DNA of 64,000 nt from Streptosporangiales bacterium (GCA_009379825.1 WHTA01000002.1:62001-126000); one strand, 5' to 3'; positions 27,714 to 36,138 are shown, counted from the stretch's first letter. Numbers and translations are program-made. The notes: generated by a model not told the origin, from the sequence alone.

Positions 27714-28139
27714 TCAAGGCAGCAAGTCGACTCTGAAGAGCTGCCAGACTTCGGCCGCGACGAACAAGGCGATGCAGATTAGCGCACGCGGCCGACTGCG
27801 CAGGCTGGTGTCCCACCAGCGGTCGATGCCTGTCAACGGCGCGGTTGCGATCAAAGCGATGATGGTGACTGTGAACGGGTTCGCCGCGAGCGCACCCAGC
27901 AGATCGAGCTGGCCGATGTGCACAGCGGCTGTCGTGGTGCCGCACAGCGGGCAGGGGATACCGATCGTCCCGCGCAGGGCGCAGAGCGTAGTGGGCCGCC
28001 ACGGTAGCTGCAGGTTTGCGAGCACCAAGGCGACGGCACCGAGAACCCCCATTCTGATCGACGTTCGACGAAGGGCATCGGTGAACGTCCCTTGCCACGG
28101 ACGGCGAAACGGTGGTCTCGCCTGGCTCTCGACGGCCAT
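27714..28139 (-). CDS. DUF2752 membrane protein
   Basis: The conserved core GIPCPLCGTTTAAVHIGQLD with its CPxCGxT motif identifies DUF2752. About four membrane helices are present in 141 residues. ATG 28139 is preferred because GGGGAGG lies just upstream, although only 3 bases separate them; ATG 28217 would add 26 residues. It is followed on the same strand by the two-helix protein gene. Function unknown; the Cys pair suggests a metal or disulfide site. Confidence 0.78.
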   Translation of the reverse strand: MAVESQARPPFRRPWQGTFTDALRRTSIRMGVLGAVALVLANLQLPWRPTTLCALRGTIGIPCPLCGTTTAAVHIGQLDLLGALAANPFTVTIIALIATAPLTGIDRWWDTSLRSRPRALICIALFVAAEVWQLFRVDLLP

Positions 28140-28345
28140 CTGCCTCCCCGTGATGCCTGCGGCATCCTTGCGGATGCGGCACGTCCGGTCAAGCTCTGGT
28201 AAAGCGAGTCGCGCCATTGCGGGGTGTGCTCCGGCGGATCTCCCGGGGTGTCGCAGTGCTGCGACGTCACGCCAGGCGGATCGGTTTCCGCGTCGGCCGG
28301 GTGTCTTGCCTGGCGGACAGAGTTCGGTTTCCCGTTACGTGCCGA

Positions 28346-30820
28346 TTACCCGACGCCGAAGCACACGAAACCGAGCGTTCCGGTGCTCGTGCCGGCGTCG
28401 GCGAGCGCCTGGCCGGGCGGACTGCCGGCCGCGAGGAGCCGGTGGAAGCGCGTCATGACGGCGTGCGTCTCGTCGTCCGCGACCGGCGTGACGCTGGCGA
28501 CCAGCGTGGTGGTGCCGAGCGCGAAGAACGCGGCCGCCACGCCCTGCAGCTCGTCGCCGGCGTGCACGGCGGACAGCGCGGTGTCGCACGACGACAGCAC
28601 GAGCCGGCGCGGGGCCACCTCCAGGTGTTCGAGGTCGTAGACGGTGACCGGCCCGTCCGCCAGGTCGAGAGCAGAGAACTGCGGGTTGTCGGAACGGAAC
28701 GTCCCGTGCGCCGCGATGTGTGCGACGTCGGCGCGGTCGAGCGCGCCGAGCGCGGCCGAGACGGTCGCCCTGCGACCGGTGAACTGCCTGGCCCGTTGGT
28801 AGTGCCGTGCCACCATCCGTGCCTCGCGCGGGGCGTGTTCCAGCCCGGGGCCGGCCAGCACCACGGCGCCGCGCCTGCGCGCCCGCCTGCGGGTGCCGCG
28901 CGCCGCGGACAGCCACATGGTCGCCGACGGCGCCACGGACAGCGGCCGGTCGCGCAGGTTCGGCAGGGCGCTCCACGGCAGCGCGTGCAGCGCGCCGGTC
29001 GGGGTGAGGACCACCTCGCGGTCGCCGATGTACGGCAGCAGCGGGCCGAGCAGCAGTGTGTCCAGCCGGCCCGCGGCGTGCGCGACGCCGGCCTCGGCGG
29101 CCGCGAGGCTCGCCCGCGAGCCGTGCCGCCTGGCGAGCCGGTGCAGGGCGAACCGCAGCGCGTCCATCTCCGCCGTCGCCTCGGTCAGCGTGCAGAGCTC
29201 GTGCAGCCGGCACCTGCCCGCCACCACGGTGACCGCGACGAGCGCGCCGTCGTACTCGGTGAGCTCGACCAGCGCCCGGTCGCCGAGCTGCGCCTGCAGC
29301 TCACCGCGATCGAGGGTCGTCGACGTGCCCTGGCCGCCTGGCCCGCTTGCGATCCGGCTGCGGTCGCGGATGGCGCGCTCCAGCCGCACCTGCTCGGCGG
29401 CGAGCTTCGGCGACACGACGCCACGTGCGGAGCTGGCGGCGAGCTCCGCGGTGACCCTACGCAGGTGCGCGAGGTCGGCGGCCAGCCGGCCGTCGTGCGG
29501 TGGTCGTACCGGCGGACGACGCAGGGCGTTGGCCCGCCACCTTTCGACCCAGGTGAGGTAGTGCCAGGCGTCACCGGCCCGCTTGGTCAGCTGCACGCCC
29601 AACGTGGCGAGGTCCTCGCCCCAGCCGCTCGCCCTGACCCGGAGGTCGGTGGCGCCAAGCGTGGCGGCGAACTCGTCCACGGCACGCAGGCCGGCCCTGG
29701 CGGCACGCAGGGCGCCGCCGACGTCGTCGTCGACGAGGCGGCGCAGCGCCGTGGCGTACCAGGCGGGCGCGCGTACCGCGATCGGCCCGCGCTGCCTCGC
29801 GTGGCTGGCCCGGTCGAGCTCGGTGCGGGCGATCCTCGTGTGCCCGAGCCGGCGGGCGAGGTCGCCGGCCAGCACGTGGCTGTGCACGGCGGCGTGCGCC
29901 CAGCCGCGCCGGCGCAGCTGGCCGGCCGACCGGCGGAGCTGGTCGAGCAGCCCGCGGTCCGCCTCGCCCCGGTCGACCCGGGCGTGGAGCGCGAGGTGGT
30001 GGGCGAGCGACGTCCATCCGGGGCGGCGCTGTTGCCGGAACTGGGCGGCCGCGCCGGTGGCGACCCTGGCCGCGGCGTCCGGGTCCTTGTCCAGCAGGTG
30101 CAGCCGGGCGAGCAGCACCTCCGCCTCGGGCACGTCCACGGCGAAGCCACCGGCGGCGAGTGCCTCGATCGCCTCCTCGAGCTTCTCCCTGGCCTCGTGG
30201 ACGAGCCGTCCGGTGAGGTACGCCTCGGCGACGTCGAGCAGGCTGGACGCCTCGACGCTGCCGGCCGGCAGCCACTGCTCGGCCGCCGCGAACGACCGCA
30301 ACGCGGCGGGGAGGTCGCCGGAGCGCAGCTCGACGAAGCCCAGGTTGTGCTTGGTGCGGAACGCGTAGATGTCCAGCCGGTTGTCGGTGGCGAGCTGGTG
30401 TGCCACCTGCAGGTCGCGGCGGGCGGCCGGGTAGTGCCCGAGATAGCCGAGGACGGCGGCGCGGTTGGAGAGCACCCGGCACGTCCACTCCGCGTCGCCG
30501 CCCGGCCGCAGCAACCGCAGCGCGCGGTCGTAGTCGCGGAGCGCTTCGGCGTACCTGCCCGCTCGGCTCAGCGCCAGCGCGCGCTGGGTCTCCAGCTGAC
30601 CGAGCTCGACGCCGTGCAGCGCCGGCCGTGCCGCCCGCGCCGCGGCGAGCGCATCGGGCAGCCGGCCGAGGTCGGCGAGCACCGGCACCAGGCTCAACCG
30701 CGCCTGCGCCGCCCGTCGCTGCGAGCCGGCCAGGTCGGCGTGCTCGATGGCGTCGCGCAACAGCCGTTCAGCCTGCCGCGCGTCGCCGCGCAGCCTGCTC
30801 TCCAGGGCGAGCACGCGCAA
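28346..30820 (-). CDS. TPR-CHAT protease (caspase-like)
   Basis: The first standard start is TTG 30820 (824 residues), but coding-like sequence continues upstream to about 30955 (IAEQPDFIERAEAARDAV), so the real protein is probably 45-50 residues longer and starts at a non-standard codon (ATA 30955 or CTG 30967). Residues 1 to about 400 are alpha-helical TPR-like repeats (NRAAVLGYLGHYPAARRDLQ, RTKHNLGFVELRSGDLPAAL). The C-terminal third is a CHAT peptidase: H705 in VAHIAAHGTF and C745 in LVLSSCDTALS form the dyad, flanked by GALHALPWSALPNL. It is the last gene of an operon with a subtilase, a sigma factor and a 150-residue protein. Confidence 0.88.
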   Translation of the reverse strand: MRVLALESRLRGDARQAERLLRDAIEHADLAGSQRRAAQARLSLVPVLADLGRLPDALAAARAARPALHGVELGQLETQRALALSRAGRYAEALRDYDRALRLLRPGGDAEWTCRVLSNRAAVLGYLGHYPAARRDLQVAHQLATDNRLDIYAFRTKHNLGFVELRSGDLPAALRSFAAAEQWLPAGSVEASSLLDVAEAYLTGRLVHEAREKLEEAIEALAAGGFAVDVPEAEVLLARLHLLDKDPDAAARVATGAAAQFRQQRRPGWTSLAHHLALHARVDRGEADRGLLDQLRRSAGQLRRRGWAHAAVHSHVLAGDLARRLGHTRIARTELDRASHARQRGPIAVRAPAWYATALRRLVDDDVGGALRAARAGLRAVDEFAATLGATDLRVRASGWGEDLATLGVQLTKRAGDAWHYLTWVERWRANALRRPPVRPPHDGRLAADLAHLRRVTAELAASSARGVVSPKLAAEQVRLERAIRDRSRIASGPGGQGTSTTLDRGELQAQLGDRALVELTEYDGALVAVTVVAGRCRLHELCTLTEATAEMDALRFALHRLARRHGSRASLAAAEAGVAHAAGRLDTLLLGPLLPYIGDREVVLTPTGALHALPWSALPNLRDRPLSVAPSATMWLSAARGTRRRARRRGAVVLAGPGLEHAPREARMVARHYQRARQFTGRRATVSAALGALDRADVAHIAAHGTFRSDNPQFSALDLADGPVTVYDLEHLEVAPRRLVLSSCDTALSAVHAGDELQGVAAAFFALGTTTLVASVTPVADDETHAVMTRFHRLLAAGSPPGQALADAGTSTGTLGFVCFGVG

Positions 30821-30951
30821 CGCGATCGACCTGGCCTCGGCGTCGTCGCAGGCGTCGAGGATGGCCGTCGCCTCTGCACGTGCCTGGTCCGGGTCGACCG
30901 AGACCGCGTCCCTGGCCGCCTCCGCTCGCTCGATGAAGTCGGGTTGCTCCG

Positions 30952-31404
30952 CTATATCGACACCCAGCTCGTCGCCACCCGGCGCGCGGGGTCGGTCAGC
31001 TGACAGACCATGCTCACCAGGCCGGCGGGTACGGACACGACGCTGAACCGGCCGAGCTGGTCGGTGGTCACCGTGCTGGCGCCGCCGTCCCAGTGCACGT
31101 CGATCTCCGCCGGTTGCGGCGGGACGAGCTGGCCGAGCAGCCGGCGGCGCGCCCCGTCGTCGGCGACCTCCACCTCGATGGACAGCTCGCCCGCGGTGAA
31201 CGTCAGCAGCCGCGGGCCGGTGGCCGGCCGGGTACGCACGCCGCTGTCGGCGAGCACCGAGTCGGCGGCCAGCTCGGCCAGCTCCGCGTCCACGTCGCGG
31301 AGGGCGAGGCCCGCCACGGCCGCCTCGTACGCGGCCAACGGCACCGGGTCGACCGCGTCGAAGGCCGAGCCGAGGCGCGCCAACACTGCTTCCTCACCGC
31401 TCAT
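30952..31404 (-). CDS. Conserved-type protein with C-terminal beta-domain, operon partner of sigma and CHAT
   Basis: A 150-residue protein whose start overlaps the sigma gene by 11 bases and whose TAG overlaps the presumed CHAT start, so translation is probably coupled at both ends. The N-terminal half is helical and acidic (LRDVDAELAELAADSVL). The C-terminal part (TVTTDQLGRFSVVSVPAGLV) has the T-D-x-x-G-x-F ... P-x-G pattern of carboxypeptidase-regulatory-like beta-sandwiches. No signal peptide or membrane helix is seen. It may be an anti-sigma factor, adaptor or substrate in this module; none of these is shown by sequence. Confidence 0.75.
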   Translation of the reverse strand: MSGEEAVLARLGSAFDAVDPVPLAAYEAAVAGLALRDVDAELAELAADSVLADSGVRTRPATGPRLLTFTAGELSIEVEVADDGARRRLLGQLVPPQPAEIDVHWDGGASTVTTDQLGRFSVVSVPAGLVSMVCQLTDPARRVATSWVSI

Positions 31405-31972
31405 CGTCGTCCCCCTCCAACAACTGACGCAGGTGTTTCAGACAGCGACCCCGGGTGGGACCGAGGCTGCCGACGGGCATGTCCAGCTCCGCGGCGACCT
31501 CGGCGTAGCTCGTCGTGGGGCTGGCGGAGAGCACCCGCAGCAGGCGCTGACAGCGATCGGACAGTTGCACGAACGCGCGCAGTACGCCGCGGTGCTCCTC
31601 GGAGAGGAGCAGCGCGGCTTCGGGGGTGTCGAGGTCGGTCGCGGACTGGTCGAGACCGTGGTCCTCCACCGGCCGCTCCCTGGCGCCGCGGCGGGAGACC
31701 CGGATCGCCTCGTGGCGGGCCGTGGCCACCAACCAGCCGCCGACGGCTGCCGGGTCGCGGAGGCGGCCCAGGTGCTCGACCAGCCGCAGCCAGGTGGTCT
31801 GGTAGACGTCGGCGGCGTCCATCCGGCCGAGGCCCTGCGCTCGGGCGACCGACCAGACCAGCGGCGAGAACCGGTCGACCAGCTGTCGCCAGGCCTCGGT
31901 GTCGCCCTCACCGGCGAGCTCGAGCAAGGTGGTGTTGCACGGCTCGCCGGTGCGCGGGTATGTGCGTTCCAC
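31394..31972 (-). CDS. ECF-like sigma-70 factor
   Basis: A 192-residue protein from GTG 31972 with GGGAGG 6 bases upstream. Region 2 is VDRFSPLVWSVARAQGLGRM, then DAADVYQTTWLRLVEHLGRL with the D-x-x-Q core-binding pattern; region 4 is LSDRCQRLLRVLSASPTTSY, then AEVAAELDMPVGSLGPTRGR as the recognition HTH. Regions 1 and 3 are absent, as in ECF factors. It is encoded 39 bases after the S8 protease gene and overlaps the next gene. No zinc-binding anti-sigma gene is adjacent, so its control must differ from the common anti-sigma type. Confidence 0.9.
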   Translation of the reverse strand: MERTYPRTGEPCNTTLLELAGEGDTEAWRQLVDRFSPLVWSVARAQGLGRMDAADVYQTTWLRLVEHLGRLRDPAAVGGWLVATARHEAIRVSRRGARERPVEDHGLDQSATDLDTPEAALLLSEEHRGVLRAFVQLSDRCQRLLRVLSASPTTSYAEVAAELDMPVGSLGPTRGRCLKHLRQLLEGDDDER

Positions 31973-32011
31973 ACGTACCTCCCGCCGGGCCGAACATCGA
32001 CACCGGTGAGA

Positions 32012-33196
32012 TTACCTGGTACGGCGCGGCTCCAACACCGCGAGGCCGAGGTCGGGGACGTAGCTGTGCTTGCTCGGGTCGAGCAGGATGCGGGCCGCCT
32101 CGGGTGCGTCCACCCCCTGCTTCGCGCAGATCCCGGCGATCGCGCCGGCGACCTGGGGCGCCGCGAACGAGGTGCCGCTCCAGTCGGCGTAGCCGAGGAA
32201 CAGGTCCTCGTCGGTGTCGCCGGCGCCGGTGTCCACGTCCGGGCCGTTGAACCAGACGAAGCTGCTGCTGACGTCCTGGCCGGGCGCGCACGCGTCCACC
32301 CAGAAGCCGTGGTTGCTGAAGTGCGCGGGCTCGCCGCCGGCCTCCTCGAGCGCACCGACGGCGATGACCGAGTTGGCTGCGGCGGGCCAGAACGGCCGCT
32401 CGGTGCCCTGGTTGCCGGCGGCCGCGACGACGACGGTCTTCGGGCCGAGCGCGTGCAGCGCCTCGAGGAGTAGGGGAGAGGGACGGTCGTCGTGGGTGTA
32501 GCCGCCGAGCGAGAGGTTCAGCACGTCGATGCCGCCGGACTTCCGCGGCCGCAGGTCCGCGATCGCCTTGATCAGCTCGAGCTCGTCGCAGACGCCGTCG
32601 CTGGAGAGCACCCGTACCGGCGTGACGTGGGCGTCCGGCGCGCGGTGGAGCAGCAGGCCGGTGACGAACGTGCCGTGGCCGGCCTGGCTGTCGAGCTCGA
32701 AGTCGAGGTCGGCGTCGTACTCCTCGGCGTTCGCCGGCCCGCAGTCGGCGAACCAGTCGCGGTCGGTGAACCACGGGTGTGCGGAGATGCCGGTGTCGAG
32801 TACGGCTGCGGTGGCGTGCTTGGCCCCGGGGGACGGCGCACGCGGTGGGCGCGGCTTGCGCGACGGCTGGGTGGGCGGACCGCTCGGGCCGCCGTTCCAC
32901 GCCGGCTCCCCGGTGTAGATGAGGTTCGGCGCCACGCGGGCGTACGGCTCCAGGTCGGCGGTCACCTTGCGCAGGTCGACCCTGGCGCGCTTATTCAGGC
33001 GGATACGTACGATGCCCGCGCCGCGGACGTCCTCGCTGCTGTCCACCCACTTGCGGAGACGGTCGTCCACGACGGTGGCGGCATGCTTGCGACTGCACAA
33101 CAACTCGTGCTTCTTCGCCAGGGCATGGCCTTCGTCGTCGAGCACGATGGCACCGTGGCGGCGGCTGATCCGGTTGGGGCGCTCGGGGTCACTCAT
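32012..33196 (-). CDS. Subtilase (S8) serine peptidase without signal peptide
   Basis: A 394-residue protein from ATG 33196 (GAGGAG upstream). Catalytic D134 (AAVLDTGISAHP), H174 (GHGTFVTGLL), oxyanion N262 (AAAGNQG) and S343 (WSGTSFAAPQVAGA) are all present. Residues 1 to about 100 (SRRHGAIVLDDEGHALAKKH ...) form a separate domain, possibly an inhibitory prodomain, followed by a Pro/Arg-rich linker. No secretion signal or membrane helix is visible, so it should act in the cytosol. First gene of the operon that also encodes the sigma factor, the 150-residue protein and the CHAT protease. Confidence 0.9.
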   Translation of the reverse strand: MSDPERPNRISRRHGAIVLDDEGHALAKKHELLCSRKHAATVVDDRLRKWVDSSEDVRGAGIVRIRLNKRARVDLRKVTADLEPYARVAPNLIYTGEPAWNGGPSGPPTQPSRKPRPPRAPSPGAKHATAAVLDTGISAHPWFTDRDWFADCGPANAEEYDADLDFELDSQAGHGTFVTGLLLHRAPDAHVTPVRVLSSDGVCDELELIKAIADLRPRKSGGIDVLNLSLGGYTHDDRPSPLLLEALHALGPKTVVVAAAGNQGTERPFWPAAANSVIAVGALEEAGGEPAHFSNHGFWVDACAPGQDVSSSFVWFNGPDVDTGAGDTDEDLFLGYADWSGTSFAAPQVAGAIAGICAKQGVDAPEAARILLDPSKHSYVPDLGLAVLEPRRTR

Positions 33197-33539
33197 CCGG
33201 CTGTATCTCCTCACACAGTTGGTACCCGTTCGGGGAGGGTACGAGGGGCCGTGCGCCCCCGCTGGCACGGCCCCTCGCGTTTGCCGGCCCCGGATGCCTG
33301 GGCGCGTGTGCAGCGCCTCGAGCATCGGCAGCCCCCGGCCGGCCTGACACGACAGGTCGGTGTGTGTATGCCGTGTCATCGAGACGGAGTTGCCGCGGTG
33401 GGCTCAGATACATCGGACGGGGGATCGGTCATGACACGGACGCAGAGTGTCGACGCGCTGCCGCACCGTGGCGGTGTCTCCGGGAACGGCTGCCGACGTC
33501 GCTCTGCCTGCTGATGGTCGCCGGCCCTCGGGCAGGTGT
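33197..33539. other. 343-base gap, control region of the S8-sigma-CHAT operon
   Basis: No gene is supportable here. It lies after the MFS gene (minus strand, ending 33540) and before the S8 gene (starting 33196). It holds a strong hairpin (33242-33277) and, closer to the start, a TACCC/GGGTA inverted repeat. The promoter of the protease-sigma operon must lie here, but no -10/-35 pair could be assigned with confidence. Confidence 0.6.
33242..33277. terminator. 13-bp perfect hairpin upstream of the S8 gene
   Basis: CGAGGGGCCGTGC (33242-33254) pairs perfectly with 33265-33277 around a 10-base loop. On the minus strand it lies 46 bases before the S8 start codon and about 260 bases after the MFS stop. 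It could end read-through from the MFS gene or act as an attenuator in the operon leader. Confidence 0.6.
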
Positions 33540-34919
33540 TCACGGCCGGCGGCCAGCCGTGTGCCGAAGGGTCAGCGCGGTGACGACGGTGACGCCCATT
33601 GCCGCGGCGCCGAGCCAGGACGCCGTCGTGTATCCGGTGTCGGTGGGGAACGTCGAGCCGGCCGGGGTGTGGGCGGCCAGGGTCAGGCCGGCCAGGGCGC
33701 TGCCGATGGAGAAGCCGACGCTGCGGACGACCTGGTTGAAGCTCATCGCGCTCGACGTCTCCTCCGCCGGGGTGCCGGCGAGGATCGCTGCCGGCATCGC
33801 CGCCGAGAAGGCGCCGACGCCAAGCCCGAGCACGCCCATCACCGCGAACGACAGCCACAGCTGGCTGCGGGTCAGCGCGAACAGCGCAAGCGCCGCCAGC
33901 ACTACCGTGCCACCCGCCGCCAGTACACTCGCCGGAGCGAGCCGCGTACGCAGCGGCCGCACCAGCCTGCCGCCGGCGAACCCCAGCGCGGAGAACGGCA
34001 CCAGCACCAGGCCAGCGACGAAGACGTCCACGCCGACCCCGTAGCCGGCTGAGGCGGGCGTCTGCACGTAGCGGGTCACCAGGGTCAGCAGCAGGTACAT
34101 GCCGACGCCGCCGAGCAGCATGACGGCGTTGGCGCCGGCCACCGCAGGCTTGCGCAGCAGGGCGAGATCCACCAGCGGGGCGGCGCACCGGCGTTCGCGG
34201 TGCACCCACGCGCCGCCCAGCACGGCCGCGGCGGCCAGGAGCGCGGCGCCGAACGCCGGGCGCTCGGTCCACACGGCGGTCTGGCTGATTGCCAGGAGCA
34301 ACGCAGACAGCCCGCCGCCGAGCAGCAACGCGCCCGGCAGGTCGAGCGCCGCCGAGCGGCCGGCCGGCGGCCGGGGCACGGAGCGCCACGCGGCGACCAG
34401 CGCGACCGCCGTGATGAGCAGGCCGAGTCCGTACGCCGCGCGCAGCCCGGCGACGTCGGTCAGCAGCCCGGCAAGCGGGTAACCGACGCCGACGCCGATG
34501 GTCGAGGCCACCGAGAGCAGCGCGATCGTCGGGCCGGGGCGCTCGGCGGGCAGGTGGTCGCGGGCGGCGCCCATCATCAGCGGCGTCAGCCCCAGCCCCG
34601 CGCCCTGGCCGACCCGGCCGGCAAGCAGCCAGCCGAACGAAGGCGCCACCACCGTCAGCAGGCTGCCCGCCACGGTGACGGCCAGGGCGGCGAGGACGGC
34701 CTGGCGACGGCGCGGGCCGGTGCCCAGCCGACCCAGCACCGGGGTGGCGATCGCGCCGACGAGCAGCGGGGCGGTGAGCGTCCACTGCGCGGCCGCCAGC
34801 GAGACGTCGAGCTCGCCGGCAACCGAGGTGATCAGCGGCGCCCCGAGGCTGCCGCCGACGGCGACGACGAGTGCGATGAACATCAGCGTCGGCACCAGCG
34901 GACGCCGGGTGTCGGTCAC
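33540..34919 (-). CDS. MFS multidrug efflux transporter
   Basis: A 459-residue protein from GTG 34919, which overlaps the tetR stop as GTGA. About 14 hydrophobic helices (e.g. FIALVVAVGGSLGAPLITSV at the start) and the loop LAGRVGQGAGLGLTPLMMGA with ARDHLPAERPG resemble the DHA2 drug:proton antiporter group. The adjacent TetR regulator and its palindromic site suggest an inducible efflux pump. The exported compound is unknown. Confidence 0.88.
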   Translation of the reverse strand: MTDTRRPLVPTLMFIALVVAVGGSLGAPLITSVAGELDVSLAAAQWTLTAPLLVGAIATPVLGRLGTGPRRRQAVLAALAVTVAGSLLTVVAPSFGWLLAGRVGQGAGLGLTPLMMGAARDHLPAERPGPTIALLSVASTIGVGVGYPLAGLLTDVAGLRAAYGLGLLITAVALVAAWRSVPRPPAGRSAALDLPGALLLGGGLSALLLAISQTAVWTERPAFGAALLAAAAVLGGAWVHRERRCAAPLVDLALLRKPAVAGANAVMLLGGVGMYLLLTLVTRYVQTPASAGYGVGVDVFVAGLVLVPFSALGFAGGRLVRPLRTRLAPASVLAAGGTVVLAALALFALTRSQLWLSFAVMGVLGLGVGAFSAAMPAAILAGTPAEETSSAMSFNQVVRSVGFSIGSALAGLTLAAHTPAGSTFPTDTGYTTASWLGAAAMGVTVVTALTLRHTAGRRP

Positions 34920-35500
34920 CGGTTCGCCTCGGTGGTGACATGCGTGAAGAGGCCGGCGTGGATGCGGGTCGTCGCCTGGCGCGCCCAGTCGGCGTCGACG
35001 TCCGCGGTGCCGAGGGCGGCGTTGGTGTTGAGCAGCATCCCGTACGCCATGAACGTCTTGACCTGCACCGGGTCGAGGCCGGTGGCGTCGCTGACCGTCT
35101 GCCAGAGCCGGCCGAAGCTCTCCCGCACCGCCTCGCACACCTCGGCGTCGCCGCACGCGGCGAATGCCTGCAGCTGGAGCAGCAGCAGGGGGCGGTCCTT
35201 CAGGCTGGCGTCGTAACGCCGGCCCATGGCGGCCAGCGCCTCGAGGCCGGACGCCGTGTCCGCGGATGCGGCGAGGCCGTCCGCCATCGCGGCGAAGGCG
35301 CGGCGGACGACCTCGAGGAAGAGCTGCTTCTTGGTGCCGAAGAGGCGGAAGACGTAGGCGTGCGTGATGCCCGCCTTACGCGCGATCACCTCGGCCGACA
35401 CCCCGTGCAGGCCGTGCTCGGCGAACTCGTCCCCGGCGATCCGCAGCACCTGCTCGCGGCGATCCGCGCCGGCCAGCCGCTTACCGCGCTGTGCGGGCAC
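34916..35500 (-). CDS. TetR family transcriptional regulator
   Basis: A 194-residue protein. The start is GTG 35500 because the string GGAGGTGACC places a strong ribosome-binding site 5 bases before it; GTG 35506 overlaps that site. The N-terminal HTH reads VLRIAGDEFAEHGLHGVSAE, then VIARKAGITHAYVFRLFGTK; the C-terminal domain binds a ligand. It shares four bases with the MFS gene it probably represses. An imperfect palindrome lies 24 bases upstream. Confidence 0.9.
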   Translation of the reverse strand: MPAQRGKRLAGADRREQVLRIAGDEFAEHGLHGVSAEVIARKAGITHAYVFRLFGTKKQLFLEVVRRAFAAMADGLAASADTASGLEALAAMGRRYDASLKDRPLLLLQLQAFAACGDAEVCEAVRESFGRLWQTVSDATGLDPVQVKTFMAYGMLLNTNAALGTADVDADWARQATTRIHAGLFTHVTTEANR

Positions 35501-35523
35501 GGTCACCTCCCGGTAGGAACTAG

Positions 35524-35541
35524 TAAGTCACCTGTAACTTA
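35524..35541. promoter_or_regulatory. Putative TetR operator
   Basis: TAAGTCAC-CT-GTAACTTA (35524-35541) is an 18-bp inverted repeat with 7 of 8 positions symmetric. It lies 24 bases before the tetR start and is AT-richer than its surroundings, as expected for an operator of the TetR/MFS pair. Confidence 0.65.
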
Positions 35542-35634
35542 GCAGGACCATGCACGAGGATCGTTCGGACCACCTACGGCATTGCGACGGCACAGCTGGC
35601 CGGCGGCGGTGCTGCGTCTCATAGGCTCGGCTGC

Positions 35635-36138
35635 GTGTCGACACCGCTGCGAGCTCCGCTGCACACCGTCTCGCGTCGCGCGGTCTACCAGTGGGCCGTC
35701 GAGGGACTCCTGCAGCTCGCCGTGTTGCTCGCGCTCGGCCTGTTGCTCACCTGGTGGAACCCCGCCTTCCTGCCGCCGGAGGCGTCGCGCTGGCGGTGGG
35801 CGCTGCCGATCGCGCTCGGCCTGGTGGGGCTCGTGTTCGTCGTCGTCGAGCCGTGGTGGCGCTTCCGGGTGCACCGGTGGGAGGTGACCGACGAGGTCGT
35901 CTACACCAGGGCAGGCTGGTTCAGCCGGGAGTGGCGGGTGGTGCCGATCAGCCGGATCCAGAGCGTCGACACCCGGCGGGGGATGCTGCAGCGGATGTTC
36001 GGCCTCGCCACGCTCGTCGTACAGACCGCTTCGCACGCGGGGTCGAGCGAGATCGTCGGGCTGCCGGCCGACGTCGCCGTGCGGCTGTCGTACGACCTCG
36101 CCCAGCGGGCGAACGTGCTGCCGGACGACGCCACGTGA
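35635..36138 (+). CDS. Membrane protein with a bacterial PH domain (short)
   Basis: A 167-residue protein from GTG 35635. Two membrane helices (LQLAVLLALGLLLTWW, ALPIALGLVGLVFVVV) are followed by one bPH2 (DUF304) domain: WEVTDEVVYTRAGWFSREWR, then VVPISRIQSVDTRRGMLQRM. Such pairs of a short and a long PH-domain membrane protein (YdbS/YdbT-like) are common; in Bacillus they affect resistance to certain antimicrobial compounds. Overlaps the next gene by GTGA. Confidence 0.87.
   Translation: MSTPLRAPLHTVSRRAVYQWAVEGLLQLAVLLALGLLLTWWNPAFLPPEASRWRWALPIALGLVGLVFVVVEPWWRFRVHRWEVTDEVVYTRAGWFSREWRVVPISRIQSVDTRRGMLQRMFGLATLVVQTASHAGSSEIVGLPADVAVRLSYDLAQRANVLPDDAT

Noticed and set aside
28250-28320. 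Stem formed by GCCAGGC and GCCTGGC downstream of the CHAT gene
   Set aside because: The loop is about 30 bases and the stem short, so it was not scored as a terminator.
30953-30955. Assuming the CHAT start is a simple ATG-to-ATA substitution error
   Set aside because: Restoring ATG would change the TAG stop of the preceding gene to TGG and leave it without a nearby stop, so a plain substitution is not consistent.
28217-31003. A 928-residue plus-strand frame across the CHAT gene
   Set aside because: It is the mirror of the TPR-CHAT gene; the sense strand has the catalytic motifs and proper codon use.
28346-33196. Calling the CHAT/S8 operon a phage-defence or CRISPR-associated system
   Set aside because: No effector, repeat array, gRAMP-like protein or other defence gene is near; only the protease and sigma logic supports a regulatory module.
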